DNA of 11,444 nt from Clostridiaceae bacterium (GTDB lineage Bacteria; Bacillota; Clostridia; Acetivibrionales; DUMC01). A model generated the notes under the pieces. It saw nothing but the letters and a program-made list of their open reading frames with translations, searched no databases and was not told the DNA's origin. Positions within the stretch are counted from its first letter, which is position 1; each line of letters begins with the position of its first letter. Below are positions 1 through 8,800 of this stretch, piece after piece. The stretch lies in contig JAAZDH010000008.1 in the NCBI GenBank assembly GCA_012512865.1, positions 1 through 11,444 of the forward strand, given 5' to 3'. The translations under genes and the position numbers were made by a program.

Positions 1-2
1 GT

Positions 3-341
3 ATAAACGATATAATGGAGTCAATAAGTGAGGGGCTTGCCAGGGTCGTTATATACATAATAAGCATGGTTTTATTGTTTTTGGCGGTGAGAATAGCCAT
101 TTCCATTGCAAAGCATTTGCTTGAGGGTATTGCGAAGCTGCCGTTGCTGAAGCAGCTTGATAAATTGGGCGGATTTGCCATTGGCGCGGTAGAAGGCCTG
201 CTCACCGTATATGTTGCCTTTGCAATACTAATGCTTTTTAACACGGTGCCATCATTCAAGCAAATCCATGATGCTATAGAGACTTCAATGATAGCCAGGT
301 TCTTCTATGAAAACAATTTTATTATTGACTTGATGTTCTAG
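3..341 (+). CDS. CvpA family membrane protein, C-terminal part (5' end outside window)
   Basis: This frame is open from the first codon of the window, so the gene very probably starts upstream and only its C-terminal portion is visible; the ATG at 15 has no convincing ribosome binding site. From that ATG 108 residues are seen. There are two hydrophobic stretches, roughly residues 11-31 (VVIYIISMVLLFLAVRI) and 53-75 (GFAIGAVEGLLTVYVAFAILML), separated by an amphipathic basic segment. The glycine-rich GGFAIGAVEGLL entry to the last helix is typical of CvpA-family proteins, which are about 160-200 residues with four membrane segments; the first two would lie outside the window. In Enterobacteria CvpA is linked to colicin V production and envelope homeostasis; in Firmicutes its role is poorly known. 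No terminator is evident after the stop. The family call is from pattern recognition and other small membrane proteins are possible. Confidence 0.6.
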   Translation: MNDIMESISEGLARVVIYIISMVLLFLAVRIAISIAKHLLEGIAKLPLLKQLDKLGGFAIGAVEGLLTVYVAFAILMLFNTVPSFKQIHDAIETSMIARFFYENNFIIDLMF

Positions 342-596
342 TTGATGTCTTGAACGCACGTATTGGCATTGATAAGATAATATTCCTATAGACATGGTAT
401 GGTTTTATATAGTAAAATAAGAACAATCAGCAGGCCAATACGACATCAGCATTAAAACAGCGTAGCCTATTATTATATTTTGTTTTTGTTGCATTATTAA
501 TATTATTGTTATTTTATACTATTACAAAAGATTATAATTACGAAAGATTGCTATCATAAAGGAATACAATACTATTGCGAAAGAGAGCTGAGAAGG
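342..596 (+). promoter_or_regulatory. AT-rich leader region upstream of ilvD
   Basis: This gap must hold the ilvD promoter and leader. It contains a perfect 9 bp inverted repeat, CGTATTGGC (359-367) with GCCAATACG (434-442), extended by TGATGTC (343-349) with GACATCA (442-448) if nine bases are bulged out on the left. Further down are three related direct repeats: ATTACAAAAGATT (521-533), ATTACGAAAGATT (537-549) and ATTGCGAAAGAGA (574-586). A TATACT hexamer at 515-520 is a possible -10 but has no well-spaced -35. I see no T-box signature (no AGGGTGG-like antiterminator motif) and no hairpin directly followed by a T-run. Confidence 0.4.
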
Positions 597-2258
597 ATGA
601 GAAGCGATGTAATTAAGAAGGGAATAGAGAGGGCTCCTCACAGGTCCTTGTTCAAGGCAATGGGATACACGGACGAGGAAATCAGGCGTCCTCTTATCGG
701 TATAGCCAATTCCAAGAATGATATTATACCGGGGCATGTACACCTGGACAAGATCGCGGAGGCTGTGAAAGCGGGAATAAGAATGGCCGGCGGCACACCC
801 ATAGAGTTCAATGTTATAGGGGTATGCGACGGGATAGCCATGGGCCACCTTGGAATGAAATATTCCCTTGCCACGAGGGAGCTTATTGCCGACTCATGCG
901 AGGCAATGGCCTTGGCCCATAGCTTTGACGGCATGGTATTTATCCCCAATTGTGATAAAATTGTGCCCGGCATGTTGATGGCAGCAGCGAGGATAAACAT
1001 CCCCTCCATATTAATAAGCGGTGGCCCCATGCTATCCATAAAAAGAAACGGCAAGTACCTTGATTACAACAATGTATATGAAGCTGTAGGGGCTTATAAG
1101 GCTGGCAAAATGACGGAGGATGAAGTAAAAGACTGCGAGGATTATGCATGCCCGGGATGTGGTTCATGCTCGGGTATGTTTACCGCGAATTCAATGAACT
1201 GCCTTACCGAGGCGATCGGGATGGGGCTTCCCGGCAACGGGACGATACCAGCCGTTTATGCCGGAAGGATAAGGCTTGCAAAGCAGGCAGGCATGAAAAT
1301 AATGGAGCTCGTGGAAAAGAATATAAGGCCGTCTGATATACTTGTCCCGGAAGCTTTTAAAAACGCCCTTGCTGTTGACATGGCACTGGGATGCTCTACA
1401 AACACCGTTCTTCATCTCCTTGCAATTTCACAGGAGCTGGGGTTAAAGCTGGACTTGGATGTAATAAATGAAATTAGTGAAAAAGTACCCAATATATGCA
1501 AGTTATCACCTGCAGGTTCCCACCATGTGCAGGACTTGTATGCCGCGGGCGGGGTCCAGGCAGTAATGAAGGAACTGTCAAGGGGAGATTTGATCGAGAC
1601 AAACCTTTTGACCGTTACTTGCAATGTGGTTGGCCGAAATATTGAAGACGCACGTGTCCTTGACAGGAAAGTAATCAGGAGCATAGAAGATCCATATAAC
1701 CCTACCGGGGGCATAGCCATTTTAAGGGGGAATATTGCTCCTGACGGCGCTGTTGTCAAGAGGTCGGCGGTAGCACCCGAAATGTTGCGCCACAGGGGAT
1801 ACGCCAAGGTTTTTGATTCGGAAGATGATGCCATAGATGCCATATATAACGGCAGGATAGAGAAAGGTGACGTGGTAATAATACGTTACGAAGGTCCCAA
1901 GGGCGGACCTGGCATGAGGGAGATGCTAAGCCCGACTTCCGCCATAGCCGGGATGGGCCTGGACAAGGATGTGGCCCTTATCACCGACGGCAGGTTTTCG
2001 GGAGCGACAAGGGGGGCATCAATAGGGCACGTATCCCCCGAGGCCATGGAGGGAGGACCCATTGCAGCTGTTAGGAACGGGGATATTATAAGTATAGATA
2101 TTCCCGGGGGAAAGCTTAATGTTGAACTAACGGACGAAGAGATCAAGAAAAGGATAGCCCAGTGGAAAGCTCCCGAACCCAGGATAACTACTGGATACCT
2201 TGGAAGGTATGCAAAACTGGTGTCATCAGCAAGCAGCGGGGCGGTGTTCAAGTTGTAG
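597..2258 (+). CDS. ilvD: Dihydroxy-acid dehydratase IlvD
   Basis: Cytoplasmic iron-sulfur dehydratase that converts 2,3-dihydroxy-isovalerate and 2,3-dihydroxy-3-methylvalerate to the 2-keto acids, the penultimate common step of valine and isoleucine synthesis. The 553 residues match the usual family length and every hallmark block is present: PGHVHL (45-50), CDGIAMGH (77-84), NCDKIVPGM (118-126), CPGCGSCSGMFTANSMNC (185-202), GCSTNTVLHLL (265-275), YEGPKGGPGM (431-440) and GRFSGATRGASIGH (465-478). Likely cluster cysteines are Cys119 and Cys191. Position 46 is Gly, as in the oxygen-labile E. coli-type enzyme, where the [2Fe-2S] enzymes of plants and Mycobacterium carry a third cysteine; this suggests, by inference, a labile [4Fe-4S] enzyme fitting an anaerobe. 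The start gives the common clostridial N-terminus MRSDVIKKGIERAPHRS, with GAGAG at 583-587 as the likely ribosome binding site. ilvB follows after 109 bp, probably in the same transcript. Confidence 0.97.
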   Translation: MRSDVIKKGIERAPHRSLFKAMGYTDEEIRRPLIGIANSKNDIIPGHVHLDKIAEAVKAGIRMAGGTPIEFNVIGVCDGIAMGHLGMKYSLATRELIADSCEAMALAHSFDGMVFIPNCDKIVPGMLMAAARINIPSILISGGPMLSIKRNGKYLDYNNVYEAVGAYKAGKMTEDEVKDCEDYACPGCGSCSGMFTANSMNCLTEAIGMGLPGNGTIPAVYAGRIRLAKQAGMKIMELVEKNIRPSDILVPEAFKNALAVDMALGCSTNTVLHLLAISQELGLKLDLDVINEISEKVPNICKLSPAGSHHVQDLYAAGGVQAVMKELSRGDLIETNLLTVTCNVVGRNIEDARVLDRKVIRSIEDPYNPTGGIAILRGNIAPDGAVVKRSAVAPEMLRHRGYAKVFDSEDDAIDAIYNGRIEKGDVVIIRYEGPKGGPGMREMLSPTSAIAGMGLDKDVALITDGRFSGATRGASIGHVSPEAMEGGPIAAVRNGDIISIDIPGGKLNVELTDEEIKKRIAQWKAPEPRITTGYLGRYAKLVSSASSGAVFKL

Positions 2259-2276
2259 CAAATAGGAGCAAAGATG

Positions 2277-2330
2277 GTGACACTACCCCCGTTCCCATGT
2301 CACACGTCCCCATGTCACACATGTCACATG
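2277..2330 (+). repeat. Short tandem/inverted repeats between ilvD and ilvB (REP-like)
   Basis: Two near-identical 15 bp units stand in tandem, GTTCCCATGTCACAC (2291-2305) and GTCCCCATGTCACAC (2306-2320), followed by a partial third unit ATGTCACATG (2321-2330). GTGACA at 2277-2282 can pair with any of the TGTCAC copies, for example 2298-2303, giving a 6 bp stem. Read on the other strand, the unit is GTGTGACATGGGGAC. From memory this resembles dispersed GTGACA-GGGGACG elements common in Firmicute intergenic regions; that link is not verified. It lies upstream of the ilvB ribosome binding site and may affect message stability. Confidence 0.5.
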
Positions 2331-2367
2331 ATATAATACAAGAAAAGGGAGAGGTGGAAGAGTACAA

Positions 2368-4107
2368 ATGAGACTGACCGGCGCTGAAATAGCAATTGAA
2401 TGTTTAAAAGAGCAAGGTGTTGATACAATCTTCGGTTTTCCGGGCGGAGCCGTGTTAAACATATATGATGCCCTGTATAAAGCGCAAAAGGATATAAGGC
2501 ATATTTTGACATCACATGAACAGGGGGCGGCCCATGCAGCAGACGGCTATGCAAGGGCAACCGGAAAAGTAGGCGTATGCCTGGCTACATCAGGCCCCGG
2601 GGCTACAAACCTTGTTACCGGGATTGCAACGGCATACATGGACTCGGTGCCAGTAGTCGCATTTACAGGCCAGGTTCCCACTTCCCTCCTGGGGAAAGAC
2701 TCCTTTCAAGAGGTTGATATTACAGGGATAACCATGCCCATAACCAAGCACAATTACATCGTAAAGGATGTGGAAAAGCTTGCGGGTATAATAAGGGAAG
2801 CGTTTATCATAGCGAAGGCAGGAAGGCCGGGGCCTGTGTTAATAGACATTTGCAAGGATGTAACGGCAGCTTGCGCAGAATACCAGCCCATGGCCACCGG
2901 TAAAGGGTTAACCGGATGCAGCGATGGTAAAAATAATGGCAAAATCTACTGCGAACGCTATCATGTTTTACCAGGAAAGATTGGAGCTGCCCAAAGAGTG
3001 AAAGAAAAAGACATATTACTTGCTGCCGGGGTCATAAGCAAGGCAAAGAAACCCATAATTCTGTCAGGTGGCGGGGTTTCAATTGCCGGAGCTGACAAGG
3101 AAGTGCTCGAGCTGGCCGAGAAGGCCAAGATACCGGTTACCACCACGCTAATGGGCCTGGGCTCATTTCCGGGTACCCACGACCTCTTTATGGGTTTGGT
3201 TGGGATGCATGGAGCACGTACAACAAATACAGCTGTTTCCGAGGCGGACTTGTTTATTGCAATCGGGGCAAGATTCAGTGACAGGGTAATCAGTAACGTG
3301 GAAAGGTTTGCCTCCAATGCCAGGATAATGCATATTGATATAGACCCTGCAGAAATAGGGAAAAACATCAACGTGGATTATCCCTTGATAGGAGATATAA
3401 AAAAGATACTCAGGATGATTATAGAAAATATACCTGAAAAAAGCTACTCGGAATGGAACAGGCAAATTGACGGGTGGAAAAAGGAATATCCCGTAAAATA
3501 TACACAGGATGGAACCCTAAAGCCCCAGTATATCGTGGAAAAAATTTACGAGCTGACAAAAGGCGATGCCATCATTACCACGGAAGTAGGCCAAAACCAG
3601 CTTTGGGCAGCGCAGCTTTACAAGTATACAAGGCCGAGGCAGTTTATTTCATCGGGCGGCCTTGGTACAATGGGATTTGGGCTTGGAGCAAGCATAGGCG
3701 CCCAGATAGGAAGGCCTGACAAGAAAGTTATCAATATTGCAGGTGACGGCAGCTTCAGGATGAATTGCACCGAGCTTGCAACGGCAGTTGAATACAGGCT
3801 TCCGATTGTAATTGCGCTTTTGAACAACCAGGTTCTCGGGATGGTCAGGCAGTGGCAGGAGCTTTTTTACGGGGGCAGGTATTCCCAGACTACAATAGAC
3901 AGGGCAACGGATTTTGTTGCACTCGCCAAGGCTTTTGGAGCTGAAGGCATGCGCGTTACAAAACCCGAGGAAGTAGTCCCCGCGCTGGAAAAGGCACTAA
4001 GCTCGACAGATAAACCGGTATTAATAGATTTCAGGATAAGCAGGGATGAAAAGGTATTCCCGATAGTTCCCCCCGGAGCGCCGATAAGTGAACTGGTAGA
4101 GGAATAA
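2368..4107 (+). CDS. ilvB: Acetolactate synthase (AHAS), large catalytic subunit
   Basis: Thiamin-diphosphate enzyme that condenses pyruvate with pyruvate or 2-ketobutyrate to acetolactate or acetohydroxybutyrate, the first common step of branched-chain amino acid synthesis. At 579 residues it has the normal length and the three-domain plan: N-terminal ThDP domain (about 1-165) with the catalytic Glu51 in SHEQGAAHAADGYAR, a central FAD-binding-type domain (about 215-350, GMHGARTTN at 279-287), and a C-terminal ThDP domain (about 385-560) with the GDGS...NN cofactor motif (459-462 to 486-487). The GMVRQWQELFYGGRYS block (491-506) marks a biosynthetic AHAS rather than the FAD-free catabolic AlsS. 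The linker at 168-215 is unusual, with a hydrophilic stretch (GCSDGKNNGK) that I judge longer than usual. AGGTGG at 2352-2357 lies ten bases before the ATG. No small regulatory subunit gene follows; the next gene is convergent. Confidence 0.96.
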   Translation: MRLTGAEIAIECLKEQGVDTIFGFPGGAVLNIYDALYKAQKDIRHILTSHEQGAAHAADGYARATGKVGVCLATSGPGATNLVTGIATAYMDSVPVVAFTGQVPTSLLGKDSFQEVDITGITMPITKHNYIVKDVEKLAGIIREAFIIAKAGRPGPVLIDICKDVTAACAEYQPMATGKGLTGCSDGKNNGKIYCERYHVLPGKIGAAQRVKEKDILLAAGVISKAKKPIILSGGGVSIAGADKEVLELAEKAKIPVTTTLMGLGSFPGTHDLFMGLVGMHGARTTNTAVSEADLFIAIGARFSDRVISNVERFASNARIMHIDIDPAEIGKNINVDYPLIGDIKKILRMIIENIPEKSYSEWNRQIDGWKKEYPVKYTQDGTLKPQYIVEKIYELTKGDAIITTEVGQNQLWAAQLYKYTRPRQFISSGGLGTMGFGLGASIGAQIGRPDKKVINIAGDGSFRMNCTELATAVEYRLPIVIALLNNQVLGMVRQWQELFYGGRYSQTTIDRATDFVALAKAFGAEGMRVTKPEEVVPALEKALSSTDKPVLIDFRISRDEKVFPIVPPGAPISELVEE

Positions 4108-4285
4108 GTATATTGATAAGGAAGAAAATTAATAGAATAACAAGCAAATTTGCGGAAAAACAATCAGAAAAACAAGCAAATTGATGGAAGGAGAAGCTGC
4201 CTGGCGGAGCAACAAGTGAATAAATAAAGAATAAGTACATTGACAGGGGAACATCTAGATTGACAGGGAAGTAAATCACGGGGAA
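4108..4285. repeat. Convergent gap after ilvB with degenerate direct repeats
   Basis: The gap between the convergent ilvB and regulator genes holds no ORF of note and no convincing bidirectional terminator. It is made largely of imperfect repeats. AACAAGCAAATT occurs at 4139-4150 and 4171-4182. ATTGACAGGGGAA (4239-4251) and ATTGACAGGGAA (4259-4270) are 20 bp apart, followed by a weaker copy at 4275-4289 (AATCACGGGGAACTA) that runs into the end of the regulator gene. AAGTATATTGATAAGGAA at 4107-4124 resembles AAGTACATTGACAGGGGAA at 4233-4251. The TGACAGGGGAAC core resembles the TGACATGGGGACG repeat in front of ilvB. Confidence 0.45.
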
Positions 4286-5896
4286 CTACAGCACTTTCAA
4301 CCTCTTGGCCTTTTCAACCGCCTGGACCCTCCTGTTCACATGGAGCTTTTCATATATGTTCTTTACATGGGTTTTTACCGTATTGATAGATATATCAAGC
4401 CTTTCTGCTATCTCCTTATTTGATAGCCCTGAAGAAATCAGCCTGAGAACTTCAATTTCCTTTCCGGTAAAGGTATCAAGCGAGTGAAGGGTTGTTTCCT
4501 CTTTTATTTGCAAGCCGCTTTTTTCCATGAACTCTTGCAGGGTTTTTGTAGAGGATACCAGGTTTGCCAGGAGACTTATAAAATTAATGCGGCTCTTGGT
4601 AAATACTTCCGGCATGAGGTCATTTTCAAGGTATAGAACTCCGACAGGAGTGCCCTGGAATTGTAACGGGATACAAACTATTGATTTTTCCCCGGGTTTT
4701 GCAAGATACGGGTCTTTTATAAAAATCCCGGTTTGCCCCTTATTATTCACAATTACAGGCTCAAGGGTCCTGGCAGCATATCTTATGATTGTCTTTGAAA
4801 GGTTATTTCGTTGCTCCAGGGGAATGGAGTTTGTAATTATCACGGAGCTGTTTTTGCTGTCTTTTTCTGCTTCAATAAACAATTCATTGCCCTTCTTTAG
4901 CATCAAGTAACCCTTGTTTGCGCAGGAGCTTTCTATTGTTATGCCCAGGAAAGCTGTGAAAAGCTTATCGATTTCTTGTTGTTGACAAATATAATTTATC
5001 GCATTTTGTACGTTATGCATATGAATATCAAGATTGCCCACGGTTTTGCCTTCCATGTCAATTGAACTGTAAAGGATATTCTTCAATAATTTTTCCGGGT
5101 CGTAATCTTTACCTTCGCTTTCTTTCACTACTGCCATGTCCAGCAGGTCAGGATACCTTAATTTTATATCCTGGGCTTTTGCCGTTGCCCCCCATTTAAT
5201 ATATGAATCAAAAGCGTCGTTCAAATATGTTTTTGCGATCCTGGCCCAGCCCTGGGCAGCATAAAACTTTGCAGCCAGTTCGCATGCAATGGCCTTGTTC
5301 TGGATATAACCACTTTCACCGGCAGATTGAATGGCTTTATCGTACAAGATCACGGCTTCCTGTTTCCTGCCCAGTATTCTCGCCTTTTCTGCTTCAACCA
5401 GCAGGTACTTGTGCAGGAAGTTTTCCTTACATGAATCTGACCATTTTTTCATCTGCCGCTGGTTTTTCTTCAATTCCTTCATTAATTTTTTCCGTTCCAT
5501 CAAGCGAATTTCGCCATGTATGGCGGTGATAGAAAGGGAATGATAAAAATTATATTCTGCAGACATTAAGAATCCCAGCAAAACCCCGGCACAAGTTTTT
5601 ATTTTTTCTGACCAAACAAGGGCTTCACGGTAATTCCCTGCCAGGTAGCACAGCTGCATTTGCGTGTAATAGTAGGCTATTAGCGATGACTTATCTCCTT
5701 TTACCGATTTTAGCAACTTCTCCTCGCCAGTGTCCCCGGCAACCGGCGAAGATAAAGTGTCAGCCTGGCTTGTCAAGATGGAAGCAGCCCTCATGTAGGC
5801 CAATGCATTTATCCTAAGATTCTCATGTTTTAGCGTTTCTGCATGCTTCCTGTACTTTTGGGCTAAAGCCAGTACTTTTTCAAGGGAGGTACCCAA
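4286..5896 (-). CDS. C-terminal half of split regulator: TPR-like, GAF and LuxR-type HTH domains
   Basis: This is the distal part of one large regulator; its upstream half is the 5863-9033 ORF, and the two overlap in different frames. Its first in-frame start-like codon is the TTG at 5896, with no ribosome binding site, so it is probably not translated on its own. Numbering from that TTG, residues 1-290 are helical and TPR-like (for example YLAGNYREALVWSEKI, ARILGRKQEAVILYDKAI). Residues 300-450 form a GAF domain ending in the typical SIVCIPLQFQGTPVGVLYLEN block. Residues 473-536 are a LuxR/FixJ-type helix-turn-helix (FTGKEIEVLRLISSGLSNKE, then TVKTHVKNIYEKL), which should bind DNA as a dimer. 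GAF domains usually bind small molecules or mediate dimerisation; the ligand is unknown. If the frame is restored at 5903-5909, this half continues the upstream half without loss. Confidence 0.85.
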   Translation of the reverse strand: MGTSLEKVLALAQKYRKHAETLKHENLRINALAYMRAASILTSQADTLSSPVAGDTGEEKLLKSVKGDKSSLIAYYYTQMQLCYLAGNYREALVWSEKIKTCAGVLLGFLMSAEYNFYHSLSITAIHGEIRLMERKKLMKELKKNQRQMKKWSDSCKENFLHKYLLVEAEKARILGRKQEAVILYDKAIQSAGESGYIQNKAIACELAAKFYAAQGWARIAKTYLNDAFDSYIKWGATAKAQDIKLRYPDLLDMAVVKESEGKDYDPEKLLKNILYSSIDMEGKTVGNLDIHMHNVQNAINYICQQQEIDKLFTAFLGITIESSCANKGYLMLKKGNELFIEAEKDSKNSSVIITNSIPLEQRNNLSKTIIRYAARTLEPVIVNNKGQTGIFIKDPYLAKPGEKSIVCIPLQFQGTPVGVLYLENDLMPEVFTKSRINFISLLANLVSSTKTLQEFMEKSGLQIKEETTLHSLDTFTGKEIEVLRLISSGLSNKEIAERLDISINTVKTHVKNIYEKLHVNRRVQAVEKAKRLKVL

Positions 5897-8800
5897 TAAG
5901 TATTTTTTTCAAGTATAACCCCGTACGAGTATCCTGCCAGGAGCACATTACCGGCTTCATTAGCGCAATTTATTGCTTTTTGCAGGTATTTGAACGCTCC
6001 TTTTGCGTGGTTTGTCCAATGGTATAACAAGGCCCCATGTGTAAAGTAAACCAGGCACTTGAGAAAGGATTTATTGTATTTTTCGGCAAGTGCTATTACC
6101 ACCTTTCCAATCTCGTATCCCTTTTCATAGTTATTGAATACGCTTCCTTCAACAATACTATACCCTATATACCCGGCGGAAGCTATTTCGGTATTGCCAT
6201 ATTTTAAAGCATGATTGCCTATTTTTATTATGGCGAATGAATACAAATCCGGATAATCCGTACATGATGTCAGTATTATTCTCACCAGGAATTCAGCAAC
6301 TTTCTTTTGCACCGGGTCCTTCATTTCAGGGAGTTTATACAAGTCTTCCGCTTTCTTTCCACGCATGTGCCACTTGTAAAACAACAACTCCTTGAAATAA
6401 TCAAGTATGCCGGGCTTTGCCGGTAACTTCATGCCCAGCTTCCCAAGCACATCCGTGCCGATTTGCACAGCCTCGGAATATTTGCCTGTCCCGGCATACA
6501 GCATCATCTTCATGCCGTATAAATCTAACTTTTCCTGCCCTGTTCCTGCACGGCTGATTATCAGATCAAGGAGTTTTTCCACCTTGTCCATATTTCCCAG
6601 CATATATTCGCACTTGGCGCATCCCAGGTGAAGCTCGAAGCATAAATTATAACAGCTGTCCCATGCATCTCCAGGGAGAAGGCTGATCCCTGCAGTAAAA
6701 TATGCTATTGCTGAATCATAGGCGGAAGCTGACTTGGCTTTTTTCCCGGCTTGCAAGTTGTACCCGGCAAGTTTCAACCTTTCACCCGGGTCTGTGATTA
6801 ATTCCAGGCCACGGTTAAAATGATCCATGATTGTCATTATATTTTCATCAGATTCATCCGTGTAAAAATTTTGCAAGATCAATCGCCCTATTTTCACGTG
6901 TGTTTCCTTTTTGTCTTTTTCAGAAAACAAGGAATACACCGCTTGCCTTATCTTGTCATGCAAGAACTCGTTAATATCTACTATATTATAGTTATATGAT
7001 GCCTGCAGAACTTTACCTGAATGGGATACCGGCAGTACAAGGCCCTCCATTATAGCAGGCAGAAGAAGGGAATATGCTTCCACGTATGTCTTTTTACATG
7101 CGACGGAAAGGATTTTCATGTCAAATGTACTGCCCATGCAGGAAGCATGTTTTAAGATATCCAGTGTTTCTCCGGGCAGTTTTTGCAGCTTTAAATGTAT
7201 CAAGCCGACAACATCATCGGGCATGCAAAGTTTTTGTATGGAATCCATATCCCATTGCCAGCAGTTATTATGTATATTGAATGTTACTAGCCTTTCTTCA
7301 TAAGCCGTTTCTATCATCTGGCGAAGAAAGAACGGGTTCCCGCAGGTTTTACGGTAAAGCATTTCAGCAAGCGTATTCAAATCATCATTTCGATAATGGC
7401 ATTTAAAAGCTTCAGCCAGGTACTCGGTAACTTCCTTCATGTTAAAAGAGCTTATATAAATTTCGTGTAACGGGATTCTCTTTTTTTGAAGTTCTTCAAT
7501 GGTAGCCCAAAGGGGGTGGTTTTCATGGATTTCATTGCTGCGATGGGCTCCTATGATGAGCAAATGGTTCATATCGGTATATTCGCATAAATACTTCAGC
7601 AGGTGCAATGAAGCCGTGTCCGCCCACTGCAGGTCATCAAGGAATATTACAACAGGAGCATTTCTTTCTGTAAACACTTTTAAAAAGTTTCCGAATAATA
7701 TAAGGAACCTATTCTGGGCTTCTTTTGGCTGGAGCGGTTCAACGGACGGCTGCCGGCCGATTATCATTTCCACCTCCGGAATGAGTTCCGTGATAACTGA
7801 GCCACTCCGGCCTAGGGCGCGAAGTATTTCGCTTCGCCATGATTCCAGGTTTTCCCTGCTCTCGGTCATAACCTGCCTTACAATACTGCCAAGGGCGTCA
7901 ATGACAGGCTTATATGGCATGCCATGGTTATACTGGTTAAACTTGCCGTACCCGTAATATCCCTTTTCCATTGCTGCAGGCATAATTATTTCATTTATTA
8001 ATTTTGTTTTCCCGGTGCCCGCATACCCGCTCAATAAAACAAGTTTGCCTCTCCCTTCACATGCAAGCCCAAGGGAGGTTTTCAGCTCTTTTATTTCTGC
8101 TTCCCTGCCGAAAATCCGGCGCGGTAATTCAAGTATACGTGACAGGTTCCCGCTTTCAATGTCAAAGGGTTCAATTTTTCCCGTATTATCCCACTGGCGC
8201 TTGCATTCCTTCAAATCGTCCAAGAGGTTATATGCAGTATGGTATCTTTCACTGGCAGTCTTTGAAAGCAATTTTAAAATAATGGCGGATAACGGCGTGG
8301 GTATCCCGGGGTTTATTTTGTCTGGTGCTTCCGGTTTTTGTGTAGCATGAACCCGGATCCATTCAGCGTGGCTTGCACCCTGGAACGGAAGCCGACCTGT
8401 CAGCATCTCATAGAATATTACACCGAGAGAATAATAGTCACTGCGGTGATCTATTATATCTTTTACAATACCCAGTTGTTCGGGGGACATGTATTGAAGA
8501 TTTTCAAGCCCGGTATTAACCGATATATCCCAGCTAGGGGGGTTGACTTCACCTTTTGAAGGAAAACGGGTTGCCAGGCTGAAATTCGATATTTTTATTT
8601 CCCTGGTGCTTGGATTGATAGATATATTTTCCGGCCTTAGATTCCTGTGAATTATACCATCCTGGTGTAGTTCCCCGACAGCCTTCGTTAGCTGGATGGC
8701 TATATCGAGGAAAACTGGAAGCTCCATGGGAGTTTCCCTGCAATACTTCTTAAGAGAAATACTTTCATCATCCTCGTCGAAAACCATGGCAAAATAGTTT

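Noticed and set aside
394..420. Mini-ORF MVWFYIVK in the ilvD leader as an attenuation leader peptide
   Set aside because: It has three branched-chain residues in eight codons, but no ribosome binding site and no following terminator hairpin with a T-run.
342..596. T-box riboswitch upstream of ilvD
   Set aside because: No AGGGTGG-like antiterminator sequence and no terminator; the region is also short for a T-box plus promoter.
638..1054. Antisense ORFs across ilvD, ilvB and the regulator (for example 638-1054 and 2961-3371 on the - strand, 7499-7957 on the + strand)
   Set aside because: They lie fully inside strongly supported genes, show no family features and have no ribosome binding sites; they are by-products of codon bias.
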